From an uncultured Alphaproteobacteria bacterium (lineage in GTDB: Bacteria; Pseudomonadota; Alphaproteobacteria; CAAHEQ01; UBA3637), in NCBI GenBank assembly GCA_944392145.1, contig CALXVS010000011.1, positions 1 to 46,322 on the forward strand: a stretch of DNA of 46,322 bases. The letters are read 5' to 3'. The position numbers and the translations under genes were made by a program. How positions within the stretch are numbered: the stretch's first letter is position 1; the number at the start of each line of letters is the position of its first letter. Positions 17,727 to 26,178 of the stretch are shown here, piece by piece. The notes under the pieces were generated by a model. It was given only the letters and a program-made list of their open reading frames with translations. It was not told the DNA's origin and searched no databases.

Positions 17727-17760
17727 CGCTCCTCCTGATAAAAGGAGGAGTGTTTTTTTA
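17727..17760 (+). terminator. Terminator of fabI
   Basis: A strong ten-base-pair stem (CGCTCCTCCT 17727-17736 with AGGAGGAGTG 17743-17752) with a six-base loop is followed by seven T residues. Confidence 0.9.
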
Positions 17761-17831
17761 TAAAAATCGCTCATTGAAGTGGTCTTTTCTTTTAAAAATA
17801 AATTATGTCACTGTGCTTTTTAAAATAAAAC

Positions 17832-17860
17832 TTGACAAAAACAAATGAACTTTGTATCAT
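17832..17860 (+). promoter_or_regulatory. Strong sigma-70-like promoter of the 613-aa gene
   Basis: A perfect TTGACA (17832-17837), a 17-base spacer and TATCAT (17855-17860) lie 29 bases before the start codon. Confidence 0.75.
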
Positions 17861-17889
17861 TGAAAGAGTTTTTTAAAAAAGGAAAGACC

Positions 17890-19731
17890 ATGTCGGAACA
17901 ACAGTCAGTGCATCAGCAAATCATTCATGAAATAGAAACCCAATATATGCGTTTAATTCGGGAAAACGACTTTGAAGATCGGGAATTAGATTCGCATGAG
18001 CAATGCTTGGCGGCAGCGGCAGTAGTGCCGGAAGTTTCCTTATATTATATATGCGGTATTTTACCGTTATCGGTAACGCAAGAATTATTGACGTTGGAAC
18101 AAACAATTTGCCGGCGAGAAAATCGTTCAAGTATTCCCATGAAAGAATTGTTGTCTGAATTGGAAGTGGTTGCGCCGCATACAGCAGAACAATACCGGCA
18201 GTGTGTGACCTCCGAAAAGATGTCTTTGGTGCGTCATTTACGGCAGGCCGCGACAGCATATTCTTGTTTTTTCAGTAACGTATCCGGTGAAGAGCAACAG
18301 TTGGATTTGGGAACATACAGAATGCGTCTTCCTTGGGTCAGTATTACGGATGAAAAAACTGATTCACATTTGAAGTTATTAAATATTATTAAAATTCTGA
18401 ATTTTTACAGCTTGCAAAAACAAGAAAGCCCTTTGGCACGTCGTGCATCGGCTATTGCGATGGATTTACTGATGGATGCTTATTCATTATTTGCGACAGA
18501 GTTAAATACATTGGCACTGCGTGAATCAAATTCAGCATCAAGGATGCGTATGCAGGCGTGTGCTGATATGTTCAATACGTGGTTAGATCATACAGAACCG
18601 ATGAATTCGGTGGAACGGCATCGTTGTCAAGTTGATCTTTATAATCGGACACGTCGGTTGATACGTGCTTTTGAACCAAATGCGAAAGCAGTCGCTCAAA
18701 AAGAGGCTTTATTTGATACCTGCATGGATTTGGATGACGCTTATGCAATCAGATTGCGTCGGTATTTGGTTGCACAGCCAATTATAAAACCCGCCCGAAT
18801 AAGTGATCGGTTACCTTTGAATGCAGAACGGATTCTTGAAACGCATCAAGCTTTGGCGCGTGATTATTTCTTTCAGTGCGATACGGAAAATATCCGATTG
18901 ACTGATTCGGAAAAAATTATTGCCTCTTTTGGAGCATTGGACGAAGACAGTTTGCTTTATCTGTGCGGTTTTTTGACTGATCGTGATTATGACCGTATGA
19001 CGGATGCAATTGAAGCCCTTGCAACGGATGATTACCTGAAATCATCAAAAGAGCCAATTGATGTGCGTCGGATTTTTTCTTATTTGCTGAATAAAAAAGA
19101 CTATGCATTGCCGATTCGCAAAAGTTATGTTTCCTTTGTGCGTCAGGTGCAAACCGCCGGTCGTCTGGTGCATTATGTTTGCGTGCGGGATGCTTCAAAA
19201 GATAAATGGTTGGTGTGGGATCGTTTGCCGAATAAACATTTTGTTGATAAATCAGATGAAAAGCTGTTTCATATGATGCCCGAAACGGGACGGCGAATTA
19301 TGTCCCTGCAAGTATTGGCCGCTGCATTGCCGGAACATAAGGAAATACAAAAGCGGTTGAAAATGCTGGCACTTGATTATTTTAAACGGGTTTGGAATGA
19401 TTCAGTGAATGTAACATCTCATCCGCGGGATCCGGAAGTGGTAGAAAGAAGACGGTTGATAACGCATTTGTATGAGGCACATTTACCCCAAGGGAAGATT
19501 TTAACGCCATGTCTGGTAAACAAAGTTTTAACACAAACAGAAAAGCAATTGCATAAACATTTGGAAAAAGCAATCGGTTCGTTAGATCAACTGTGGATCG
19601 GACGGCAGGGGCAAATTTTACGCCAAAGCACTTTAACACCGAAAGAGGCCTATTTGAACGGGATTAACCGGTATTTCCGTTGGTCGGACGAATGGTGGGA
19701 GGCTTATCGCAATGCCATTCGGGAACGGTAA
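17890..19731 (+). CDS. Unknown 613-aa cytoplasmic protein with internal duplication
   Basis: No recognisable domain or signal peptide is seen. The start is ATG 17890 after AAAAAGGAAAG. The two halves look related. Residues about 1-290 include EVSLYYICGILPLSV and LVRHLRQAATAYSC; residues about 315-560 include EDSLLYLCGFLTDRDYD and YVSFVRQVQTAGRLVHYVC. Both then have a helical block ending in LYNRTRRL or LITHLYEAHL. It is rich in helix-forming residues throughout. It is a single-gene unit with its own promoter. It may be a lineage-specific effector or scaffold protein, but the sequence gives no function. Confidence 0.75.
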   Translation: MSEQQSVHQQIIHEIETQYMRLIRENDFEDRELDSHEQCLAAAAVVPEVSLYYICGILPLSVTQELLTLEQTICRRENRSSIPMKELLSELEVVAPHTAEQYRQCVTSEKMSLVRHLRQAATAYSCFFSNVSGEEQQLDLGTYRMRLPWVSITDEKTDSHLKLLNIIKILNFYSLQKQESPLARRASAIAMDLLMDAYSLFATELNTLALRESNSASRMRMQACADMFNTWLDHTEPMNSVERHRCQVDLYNRTRRLIRAFEPNAKAVAQKEALFDTCMDLDDAYAIRLRRYLVAQPIIKPARISDRLPLNAERILETHQALARDYFFQCDTENIRLTDSEKIIASFGALDEDSLLYLCGFLTDRDYDRMTDAIEALATDDYLKSSKEPIDVRRIFSYLLNKKDYALPIRKSYVSFVRQVQTAGRLVHYVCVRDASKDKWLVWDRLPNKHFVDKSDEKLFHMMPETGRRIMSLQVLAAALPEHKEIQKRLKMLALDYFKRVWNDSVNVTSHPRDPEVVERRRLITHLYEAHLPQGKILTPCLVNKVLTQTEKQLHKHLEKAIGSLDQLWIGRQGQILRQSTLTPKEAYLNGINRYFRWSDEWWEAYRNAIRER

Positions 19732-19753
19732 AAGTATTTTTGAAAAATACTTC

Positions 19754-19782
19754 TTGACTTATTATAAAATTTTTGATATAAA
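19754..19782 (+). promoter_or_regulatory. Promoter of tRNA-His
   Basis: TTGACT (19754-19759), a 17-base spacer and TATAAA (19777-19782) lie 14 bases before the tRNA. Confidence 0.7.
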
Positions 19783-19796
19783 AACTAAACCTTGAT

Positions 19797-19874
19797 GGCG
19801 GATGTAGCTCAGTTGGTTAGAGCGCTGGTTTGTGGTACCAGATGTCGTGAGTTCGAGTCTCATCTTCCGCCCCA
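19797..19874 (+). tRNA. tRNA-His (GTG)
   Basis: This is a cloverleaf with anticodon loop TTGTGGT (anticodon GTG). The His identity element is visible: an extra G at -1 (19797) opposite discriminator C73 (19871). CCA is encoded (19872-19874). The acceptor stem has one T-T mismatch at its sixth pair. Confidence 0.96.
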
Positions 19875-19882
19875 GATTTTTA

Positions 19883-19908
19883 AGCCGTCCGTTAGGGCGG
19901 TTTTTTTA
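19883..19908 (+). terminator. Terminator of tRNA-His
   Basis: GCCGTCC (19884-19890) pairs with GGGCGGT (19895-19901) using two G-U pairs and is followed by six more Ts. Confidence 0.85.
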
Positions 19909-20028
19909 TTTCAAAAAAAGATGAAAAGAAAATTCGTTAAAAAAGATTGATTTTAAATTATGTTTTTGTTAAAAAAGAATATTATTGCATTGAAAATTTT
20001 TTATCTTTCTTTTAAAAAGAAACAATTT

Positions 20029-21099
20029 ATGGGAAAATACATGTATAAATCTAAAATTTTACTTTGCATTTTTTTTATTATCGGAATGTTTTGAGGATGT
20101 TGGATAAGTTCTTTTTATAAAGAGAAGCATTCTGAAAAGATAGCTGTTTTATATATTGCAACCGGACGATATATAAAATTTTGGGACATTTTTTACCAAA
20201 GTGCAGAAAAAAATTTTTTGCCAGGATATAAAAAACATTATTTTGTTTGGACAGATCATCAGGATAAAATTTTTCCCAAAAATGTAACACGACTATCAGC
20301 AAAATATAAGAATTGGCCGGATGTTTCTTTAAAAAGGTTTGAAATGTTTTTAGAACAAGAAGAGGCATTAAAAAAATATGATTATATTTATTTTTTAAAT
20401 GCAAATTCTTATGTAAGAGCCCCTGTGAAATCCGAGATTTTCCCCTCTGAAGATCAGGGATTAACGGTCGCTTTGCATCCCGGATATTGGGGTAAACCGA
20501 ATGATAGGTTTAGCTACGATAGAAATCCAAAGTCAACAGCCTATATTCCCAAGGGAATGGGTAAATATTATGTGGCTGGTGGTTTTAACGGTGGCCGAAG
20601 TGAAGCTTTTTTGAAAATGAGTCGTATTTTGGCCGAAAATACACGTATTGATAAAAAAAACGGTGTTATGGCTTTATGGCATGACGAATCACATCTTAAT
20701 AAATATATTTTAGATAAAAATTCTTTGATTTTATTGCCTAATTACAGTTATTGGTATGCGGGCAATGTTTTTTTTAAGCTGTTAAAAGGAACGGCTAAAA
20801 TTGAAATAGTGGAAAAAGGGTTACCTGAATATGGTGGCAGAAAATATTTGCGTGGTGTGACAGATGAACCGAATGATGGAAAGATGCCTGAAGGAAGTTT
20901 GAACCTTATCCACCCGAAATGGAAAGATTTTTTGATTCCAAAAAATGGAAAATACTATCGTTTTTCAAGAAATGATTGTGGTGTTATTCAGCGTTCCGGT
21001 GATGAAATTATTGTTATATGGGATACATATAAAACGGAAAATTTGTTGCACTTGAACGAAAAGGCTTTTATTATTACACAGAAAATTAAATTTTTTTAA
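20029..21099 (+). pseudogene. Family 6 glycosyltransferase (GT6) with an in-frame TGA near the start
   Basis: GT6 enzymes transfer Gal or GalNAc in an alpha-1,3 linkage (ABO-type). The signatures are FWDIFYQSAEKNFLPGY, YFVWTD, WPDVSLKRFEMFL, AYIPKGMGKYYVAGGFNGG and WHDESHLNKYI. The metal motif DxD is replaced by NAN (FLNANSYV), which is typical of bacterial GT6. The frame opens at ATG 20029 or 20041 with a hydrophobic anchor (KILLCIFFIIGMF) and meets TGA at 20092-20094, then stays open to 21099. No ATG, GTG or TTG precedes the first nucleotide-binding strand (IAVLYIATGRY) after the stop, so a restart at TTG 20218 would lose it. It is probably a recent nonsense mutation. Confidence 0.8.
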
Positions 21100-21456
21100 G
21101 TGACTTATTGAAATAAATACAACATTGATTGCTTTGTGTTCTTGTAATATATATTATCAGGTAAAATCACAAAAACCCACCTGAACAGGTGGGGTATATT
21201 GGTCGAGCTGACGACTATAAAACCTAGAACACTATGTCCCTTCATCATCAATCTCTTATCTTAATTAAAATATACTGTAAATACCCACAAATTACAAGCT
21301 TTTTTTTATTGTTTTGTAAAATATTTTAATGTGGTTTGTATTTTCCCCATCTCATCAAATTATCTTACTTGTCATCAAAAAAGATTATAGCTAACTACAT
21401 ATTTCGTTGAAACATATTGATTTTTAATGATTTTATTTTTTGATTTTGTAGCCACA
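21100..21456. other. AT-rich gap without a gene
   Basis: I see no plausible coding sequence. The only structure is a hairpin at 21176-21193 with a moderately GC-rich flank to about 21240; the rest is AT-rich with many stops in all frames. Confidence 0.6.
21171..21193 (-). terminator. Terminator-like hairpin, minus strand
   Basis: CCCACCTG (21176-21183) and CAGGTGGG (21186-21193) form a perfect eight-base-pair stem. On the minus strand it is followed by TTTTTG. It may end transcription from the small gene at 21457-21768, or be a relic of a mobile-element end. Confidence 0.45.
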
Positions 21457-21768
21457 TTAAATATTAAGAAGCAAAGAACGTATAGTTATTCCATATTCAT
21501 TTAATTGATATCCTCGTCCACAAGATTCTGTACCAGATAAATTTCCAGCATTGTATCCTGTTTCAATTAAAAAAACACAAAAATATAGTTGGTCTAAAGA
21601 CATTCCAGGAATTTTGTCATGACTGGCAAAGTATTCAGAATTTTCGGTTTCAAAATTTTTTAAATGCAAAAGATCTGCATAATAGCACTTTGATATATAA
21701 TCATTAAAAATGAAATAATAAAAACATGTTTTTGAACGATCAACTTTTAACAGAAAATTATTTGACAA
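21457..21768 (-). CDS. Hypothetical 103-aa protein, possibly a fragment
   Basis: This small AT-rich frame starts at TTG without a clear ribosome site. The C-terminal half (SGTESCGRGYQLNEYGITI) looks protein-like, and the interior (MSLDQLYFCVFLIETGYNAG) could be a helix pair. I recognise no family. It lies among gene remnants and may itself be a decayed fragment. Confidence 0.35.
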   Translation of the reverse strand: MSNNFLLKVDRSKTCFYYFIFNDYISKCYYADLLHLKNFETENSEYFASHDKIPGMSLDQLYFCVFLIETGYNAGNLSGTESCGRGYQLNEYGITIRSLLLNI

Positions 21769-21781
21769 ATATAAAACCGAA

Positions 21782-21937
21782 AGATACTTGCAACTAAATT
21801 ATAAAGTTGAATTGCAGAGCAAACCAAAAATTACTTTAAGTTCGGAACATGTGGTCTATGATTGGACAACAAAAGATGATCCCAAATTGGATGCATTTTT
21901 AAAAGAAATTGTAAAACAATGGGAGATTCATAAATGA
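21782..21937 (+). pseudogene. 3' fragment of an unidentified gene
   Basis: An open frame without a start codon reads as a natural protein tail: SSEHVVYDWTTKDDPKLDAF then LKEIVKQWEIHK and TGA. It overlaps the next start by four bases (ATGA), the usual spacing of a coupled operon. The 5' part of the gene is gone. The EHVVYDW-type ending is like small nucleotide-related proteins, but I cannot assign it. Confidence 0.5.
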
Positions 21938-22041
21938 CAGTTCCCGTGTGTTACCTTATTTGTGGATTTTTAGGGGCTGGAAAAACAACCTATTCTAAAA
22001 AGTTAGACTCTAAACTAAAATTATTTATTACACTAAATTAA
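21934..22041 (+). pseudogene. Truncated P-loop kinase/ATPase (N-terminus only)
   Basis: ATG at 21934 begins MTVPVCYLICGFLGAGKTTY, a complete Walker A motif (GFLGAGKTT) typical of AAA_33-type zeta-toxin-like kinases. The frame ends after 35 residues at TAA 22039-22041. All downstream motifs are absent, so this is a 5' remnant left by a deletion next to the nucleotide operon. Confidence 0.65.
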
Positions 22042-22049
22042 AAAAAAGA

Positions 22050-22078
22050 TTGATTCTTTCTTCAATATAATATATAAT
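22050..22078 (+). promoter_or_regulatory. Promoter of the nucleotide-metabolism operon
   Basis: TTGATT (22050-22055), a 17-base spacer and a perfect TATAAT (22073-22078) lie 25 bases before the first ATG of the operon. Confidence 0.7.
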
Positions 22079-22103
22079 AGAAAAAAAATTTTAAAGAGTA
22101 ATA

Positions 22104-22442
22104 ATGTTAAGATTTTCTTCTGTTGTTGATGACATAACGTTTGAAAAAATTAAAAAGAGCAAAAAAAACGTAAAGTTTTATTTGCGTGATGAGAAACACT
22201 CTAGTCTATCCATTAATGATAGTTTCTATTTATTAAATAAAAATAATGCGGGTCTCGCTCTTTTGGTTAAGACTATAAAAGTATCTAGAGATCTTAATTC
22301 GTTAATACATAAATTTTCTTTGAAAGATCTTGGCGAACCTAATTACAATTCCGCATATTTAAATATCAAAAAATGGTTTTCAAATTCAGATATAGAAAAA
22401 TATTCTATTATGGCGGTATCTGTGGAGGTGATACATGAATAA
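22104..22442 (+). CDS. ASCH/PUA-like domain protein
   Basis: This 112-residue protein reads like an ASCH domain of the PUA superfamily: FYLRDEKHSSLSINDSFYLL, then a strand LALLVKTIKV and a C-terminal KWFSNSDIEKYSIMAVSVEV. ASCH proteins bind RNA or process modified nucleosides (YqfB-type hydrolases). The classic YqfB catalytic residues are not clear here. It is the first cistron of the AT-rich operon, with AAAGAG upstream, and overlaps the pyrophosphatase gene by eight bases. Confidence 0.6.
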   Translation: MLRFSSVVDDITFEKIKKSKKNVKFYLRDEKHSSLSINDSFYLLNKNNAGLALLVKTIKVSRDLNSLIHKFSLKDLGEPNYNSAYLNIKKWFSNSDIEKYSIMAVSVEVIHE

Positions 22443-23031
22443 GATTAATTTTATTACGTCCAACAAAGGAAAAATAAAATCACTAGAAAATAGTTTGAAA
22501 CTTAATAATATAGACGTGCAGATATGTGCCAAAAACTTAGATATTATGGAACCTCAATTTGATACCGTTCAAGAGGTTTCAAAATATAAGGCATTAAAAG
22601 CTTTTGAGATATTGAAAGAACCTGTTTTAGTAGAAGATGGAGGATTTTCTGTATTTGGATTAAACGGCTTCCCTGGTGTTTATACCAAATATGTTCTGAA
22701 AACATTAGGTGCGGATGGTATTCTAAAATTAATGCATGGGATTGAAAACAGGTCAGCTAAATTCATAAGTGTCGCAACATTTATTAATAAAGACGGTGAT
22801 ATTTTTCAATTTGAACGTGAAGGTGGAGAATTTGAAATATCAAAAGAACAAGTTGATATTCAATCTCCTTTTGCATGGTCTGAGCTCTGGAAAATAATAT
22901 ATTTAAAAGAATACAATAAAAACCTTTGCGAACTCTCAGAACAAGAGGTTTCCGAATATTATGGAAAAGCTGGAGCCAATGGTAGCATTCAAAAATTTGT
23001 TAATTGGTATATAAATGATTATAAAAGATAA
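22435..23031 (+). CDS. HAM1/RdgB-like non-canonical NTP pyrophosphatase
   Basis: The family hydrolyses (d)ITP, XTP or other odd NTPs to monophosphates. Family marks are INFITSNKGKIKSLENSL (nucleotide-binding strand and SNKGK), PVLVEDGGFSVFGL (catalytic acidic pair) and NGFPGVYTKYV. The usual C-terminal SHRxxA motif is replaced by GKAGANGSIQKF, so substrate choice may differ. It has 198 residues. It overlaps both neighbours, which shows tight coupling. In this operon it may clear or produce a modified nucleoside monophosphate. Confidence 0.8.
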   Translation: MNKINFITSNKGKIKSLENSLKLNNIDVQICAKNLDIMEPQFDTVQEVSKYKALKAFEILKEPVLVEDGGFSVFGLNGFPGVYTKYVLKTLGADGILKLMHGIENRSAKFISVATFINKDGDIFQFEREGGEFEISKEQVDIQSPFAWSELWKIIYLKEYNKNLCELSEQEVSEYYGKAGANGSIQKFVNWYINDYKR

Positions 23032-24245
23032 ATTAACTTTCTGTGGCAACTCTTCAATTGACCACATCATAACTTATCAAGGTACAAAGGATGTAATAGG
23101 CGGAAGCGCTGTGAATGCAGCTATTGCAGGAAGTTTATTCGGAAATAAAGAAATATCTATAATCTCAAGCATAGGCTATGATTTTCCCATAGATGTATTA
23201 GATAAGTTAAATATAGATACACAGTATATACAACAATATAAAAACAAATTCGTTCAATATTGATGAGATAAATAATAGGATTTCCTTAATAAACAGTGCT
23301 TATGTTCCTATAATTATACCAGAGCAATTAACTACTAACCATTTGCATATATCCTGCAGAAAAGGCGTTCCTTTCACCGATGCTATGAATAAAATTCATG
23401 CCCAGTCCTACTCTTTAGATGTTATGTGGTCTAGTATAAAGGATTTTTTACCGGAATTATCAGCCTGCCTTAAAAAGGCTGATTTTTTATTTTGTAATGA
23501 TAGTGAATTTATAATTATGCAACGTAATGGCTTAATCAATATCGATTCATTACCTCAAAATTTATCAATATTTATCACAGATAAAACAGGGGTTTTCTAC
23601 CAAAAAGGAAATAACAGAAAATACTTTACGACAATCAAAACAGATGATGTTATTAGTACAGTTGGTGCCGGGGATACATTCCTCGGAAGCTTCTTGTCTT
23701 TGTTTAATGGCAAAAATTTAAATGAAGCTGTTTATCAAGCATTAGCTATAGAAATAATTAATGAATATGGCGCAGAAATTGGTAAAAATGGCTTCCCTAA
23801 ATTTTTACCAGGAATTAATTTAATGCATGGATTACCAGGGCAAACAGAAAAAACTCATGAAATAAATATAGAATTCTTAAATAAAATTTATCAAAATCGC
23901 CTACAAACACATAGATTATTCTACCGCTATATGACACCTGCAGAAGGAATCATTTCCTCTCAAATTAAAGAAGATTTTGATTATTACAATAAATGTAAAA
24001 ATGAAATCATGCAAAATTTTGTTATTCCAATGCAAAAATATGTTTATCCCAAAGGTCGACAATTAAGAGGATTTAGAGAAGTTGTTTTTGAAAATGGAGA
24101 TTCCTTCTTAAGAACTTTAGGAACATGCTCTATAAAAGTTATGATTGAAAATAAAAAACTAACTCCTTATGATACTTATAATATACAAATATTAGATACT
24201 ATTGATTCTAAGTTATTAAAAGGTGAGATTATAAAAGGAAACTAG
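23015..24245 (+). pseudogene. PfkB-family kinase, frameshifted, fused to the C-terminal half of a radical SAM protein
   Basis: The first frame (23015-23263) has the PfkB start: FCGNSSIDHIITY, GGSAVNAAIAGSLFG, SIGYDFP. It closes at 23263, but the next frame continues the same protein from about 23240 (FNIDEINNRISLINSAYVPI) through HISCRKGVPF to ISTVGAGDTFLGSF, the PfkB catalytic signature. A one-base slip near the A-rich run at about 23240 separates them. After about residue 245 the chain changes into the back half of a radical SAM enzyme: INEYGAEIGKNGFPKFLPG, INLMHGLPGQTEKTHEIN, then a TRAM-like tail. The CxxxCxxC half is missing. Confidence 0.7.
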
Positions 24246-24247
24246 CT

Positions 24248-25027
24248 ATGCGTAACAGTGAACAAATAAAAGCTATAGAAATTATGGCATCTCAACCTGA
24301 GGTGAAAGATGCTGTCATAAAATCTCATGACAATAATCCATGGTGGCCTAAGGATGTTAAAGATTGGCGAATGAAAATGCTTGTAGCTGGATTAAGTACA
24401 AGAGTTTCTTTCCGAATGCTTGGAAGCTATACGAATACTATCAATAATTTTTTAACACATACTTATGATGAGATAAAAGAAACCACGGATAATGATTTAA
24501 GAATAATGTTGAAACCACTGGGATTACCAGATGCCAGAATAAAATTTGTCAGGAGCATGAGCCGATATATAGATAACAACCTACAATCAAAAGACATTAA
24601 AAATATCCCTAATTTAGAAATGATTGCAGGTATTGCAAAAAATGTTGATGGTGCTTCATACAAAGTCGGCCAGTGCTGTGTTTTATATGCAAAAGGATAT
24701 TACTGTGGGATTATGCCCGTTGATAGTGGCATGAAAGACATGTTAGCTCCTTGTTTGGGATATAAAACAGGAAAAACAGCTATTGCTCATGAAACTGTAA
24801 GAGAACAATTAGAAGCATTTACTAAATCTCATGATTGGATAGAAATTGCGAACAAACTAGGGTATGATAAAAAAATAACACTTCCTAAAGATAAGCCATT
24901 AACATGGTGGGTTCATTTAGTTATGATAAATTATAAACGCCATTTCTGTAATAACCGGAAACCAAATGAATGCCCTCTTTTAAAAGCTGGCATACCCTTA
25001 AGTGCGATAAAAGGATGTCAACGATGA
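24248..25027 (+). CDS. Endonuclease III-fold (HhH-GPD) DNA glycosylase-like protein
   Basis: The central part aligns by eye with the helix-hairpin-helix and catalytic loop of endonuclease III. NVDGASYKVGQCCVLYAKG corresponds to LPGVGRKTANVVL with the Lys, and MPVDSGM to AVDTHI with the Asp, so both catalytic residues are kept. The C-terminus has CNNRKPNECPLLKAG then a late Cys, an incomplete version of the Cx6Cx2Cx5C iron-sulfur loop. It has 259 residues. It would excise an altered base, or bind one; the target is unknown. Its stop overlaps the next start (ATGA). Confidence 0.65.
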   Translation: MRNSEQIKAIEIMASQPEVKDAVIKSHDNNPWWPKDVKDWRMKMLVAGLSTRVSFRMLGSYTNTINNFLTHTYDEIKETTDNDLRIMLKPLGLPDARIKFVRSMSRYIDNNLQSKDIKNIPNLEMIAGIAKNVDGASYKVGQCCVLYAKGYYCGIMPVDSGMKDMLAPCLGYKTGKTAIAHETVREQLEAFTKSHDWIEIANKLGYDKKITLPKDKPLTWWVHLVMINYKRHFCNNRKPNECPLLKAGIPLSAIKGCQR

Positions 25028-26178
25028 ATGATTTTATTATACTAGAGGGATGTGATGGTGTTGGTAAAACAACTTTAGCTAATTTGCTGCTTCATAGAGG
25101 ATATAAATCTCTACATTTTGATTATGATCCAACCTTATCAATAAAAGAAAAATATCAACGAATATTATCAAAAGATTATGGTGATAATATTGTTTTAGAT
25201 CGCTCTTTTATATCTGAAATGGTTTATGGGCCATTAAAACGAGGTTATTCTCGTCTTTCTGATCAAGATTTTTTAGAATTATTACAAATGTTAAATAAAC
25301 GGGGAGGACGAGTTATTTTATTAGACGCATCTCCTGAATCTATTTATGAGCGAATACAAAAAAGAGGTGATGCAGACGATAAAAATATGGATTTAGCTCA
25401 AATAACAAGCATTAGAAATTTGTATAAGCAAATTCTGTCATCAAGACAAGAATGTCCCATTGATATTATTAGAAACGATAGAGAAATACCTCAAAACATT
25501 TTAACAAGATTACAACTAACAGAACCACCTTTGCAATGTTTAATTTTCGATTTTGATGAAACAATTTATCATCCGGAAGCAACAACATTACCTCAACAGT
25601 TAGTTTATAGAATGTCTAAATTTATTAAAGATAAGTTTAATTTATCGTACAGAGAGGCTAGAGAATTAAGTCGAAAATACCGATTAGAATATGGTTCAAC
25701 TGTTGTTGGTTTACAACGGATACACAATATTGATCCCAAAGAATTTGTAGATTATTCTTATAACTTGGATCTAGGAGAATTAAAAAGAGATCAAAAACTT
25801 AAAGAACAGCTTCACTCAATACCAGAAAAAAAAGTAATTTTAACTAATGCCAATGAAATATATGTTGAAAAAGCTTTATATATCATGGGTATTAGAGATG
25901 AGTTTTCTGATATTATTGGAATTAATCGAACCAATTTTGTTCCAAAATCCAATCCTGTAGGTTATGAAATAGCAATTGATGGCCATGCTGATTCTGGCAA
26001 AAATTGTATTATGTTTGATGATCAAGTTGCAAATTTAAGAATGGCCAAAAGATATGGTATGGAAACTGTTCTATGCAATAAAGCTGAAAATAATTTGCAG
26101 GGAGTGGATCATATTACAAAACATCTAAACCATGACTTATTAAATATTGTTTCTAAAATAAAAGGTAGAAAAAAATGA
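25024..26178 (+). CDS. Thymidylate kinase-like domain fused to a HAD phosphatase/5'-nucleotidase
   Basis: The N-terminal part (about residues 1-165) is a P-loop nucleoside monophosphate kinase: ILEGCDGVGKTTLANLLL, an NIVLDRSFISEMVYG segment like the DR motif of dTMP kinases, and a lid with RIQKRGD. The C-terminal part (about 170-384) is a HAD hydrolase with all four motifs: FDFDETIYH, VILTNAN, VPKSNP with Lys, and MFDDQVAN. Such HADs resemble pyrimidine 5'-nucleotidases. Phosphorylation and dephosphorylation of a nucleotide in one chain is striking. The start is ATG 25024 after AAAAGGATG. Confidence 0.8.
   Translation: MNDFIILEGCDGVGKTTLANLLLHRGYKSLHFDYDPTLSIKEKYQRILSKDYGDNIVLDRSFISEMVYGPLKRGYSRLSDQDFLELLQMLNKRGGRVILLDASPESIYERIQKRGDADDKNMDLAQITSIRNLYKQILSSRQECPIDIIRNDREIPQNILTRLQLTEPPLQCLIFDFDETIYHPEATTLPQQLVYRMSKFIKDKFNLSYREARELSRKYRLEYGSTVVGLQRIHNIDPKEFVDYSYNLDLGELKRDQKLKEQLHSIPEKKVILTNANEIYVEKALYIMGIRDEFSDIIGINRTNFVPKSNPVGYEIAIDGHADSGKNCIMFDDQVANLRMAKRYGMETVLCNKAENNLQGVDHITKHLNHDLLNIVSKIKGRKK

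Noticed and set aside
20092-20094. In-frame TGA as evidence for a recoded genetic code (UGA = Trp)
   Set aside because: rnhA, rlmN and several other complete genes in the window end in TGA, and Trp in conserved positions is TGG.
21171-21240. Second IS605-type right end or a tmRNA fragment
   Set aside because: The hairpin is symmetric without the typical mismatch, lacks the ATTCAT and TTTTCTGC context, and no tmRNA tag or acceptor can be read.
23343-24245. Independent complete gene starting at TTG 23343
   Set aside because: The same frame continues upstream with PfkB-like sequence and no ribosome site lies before 23343, so it is the second part of the frameshifted kinase gene.
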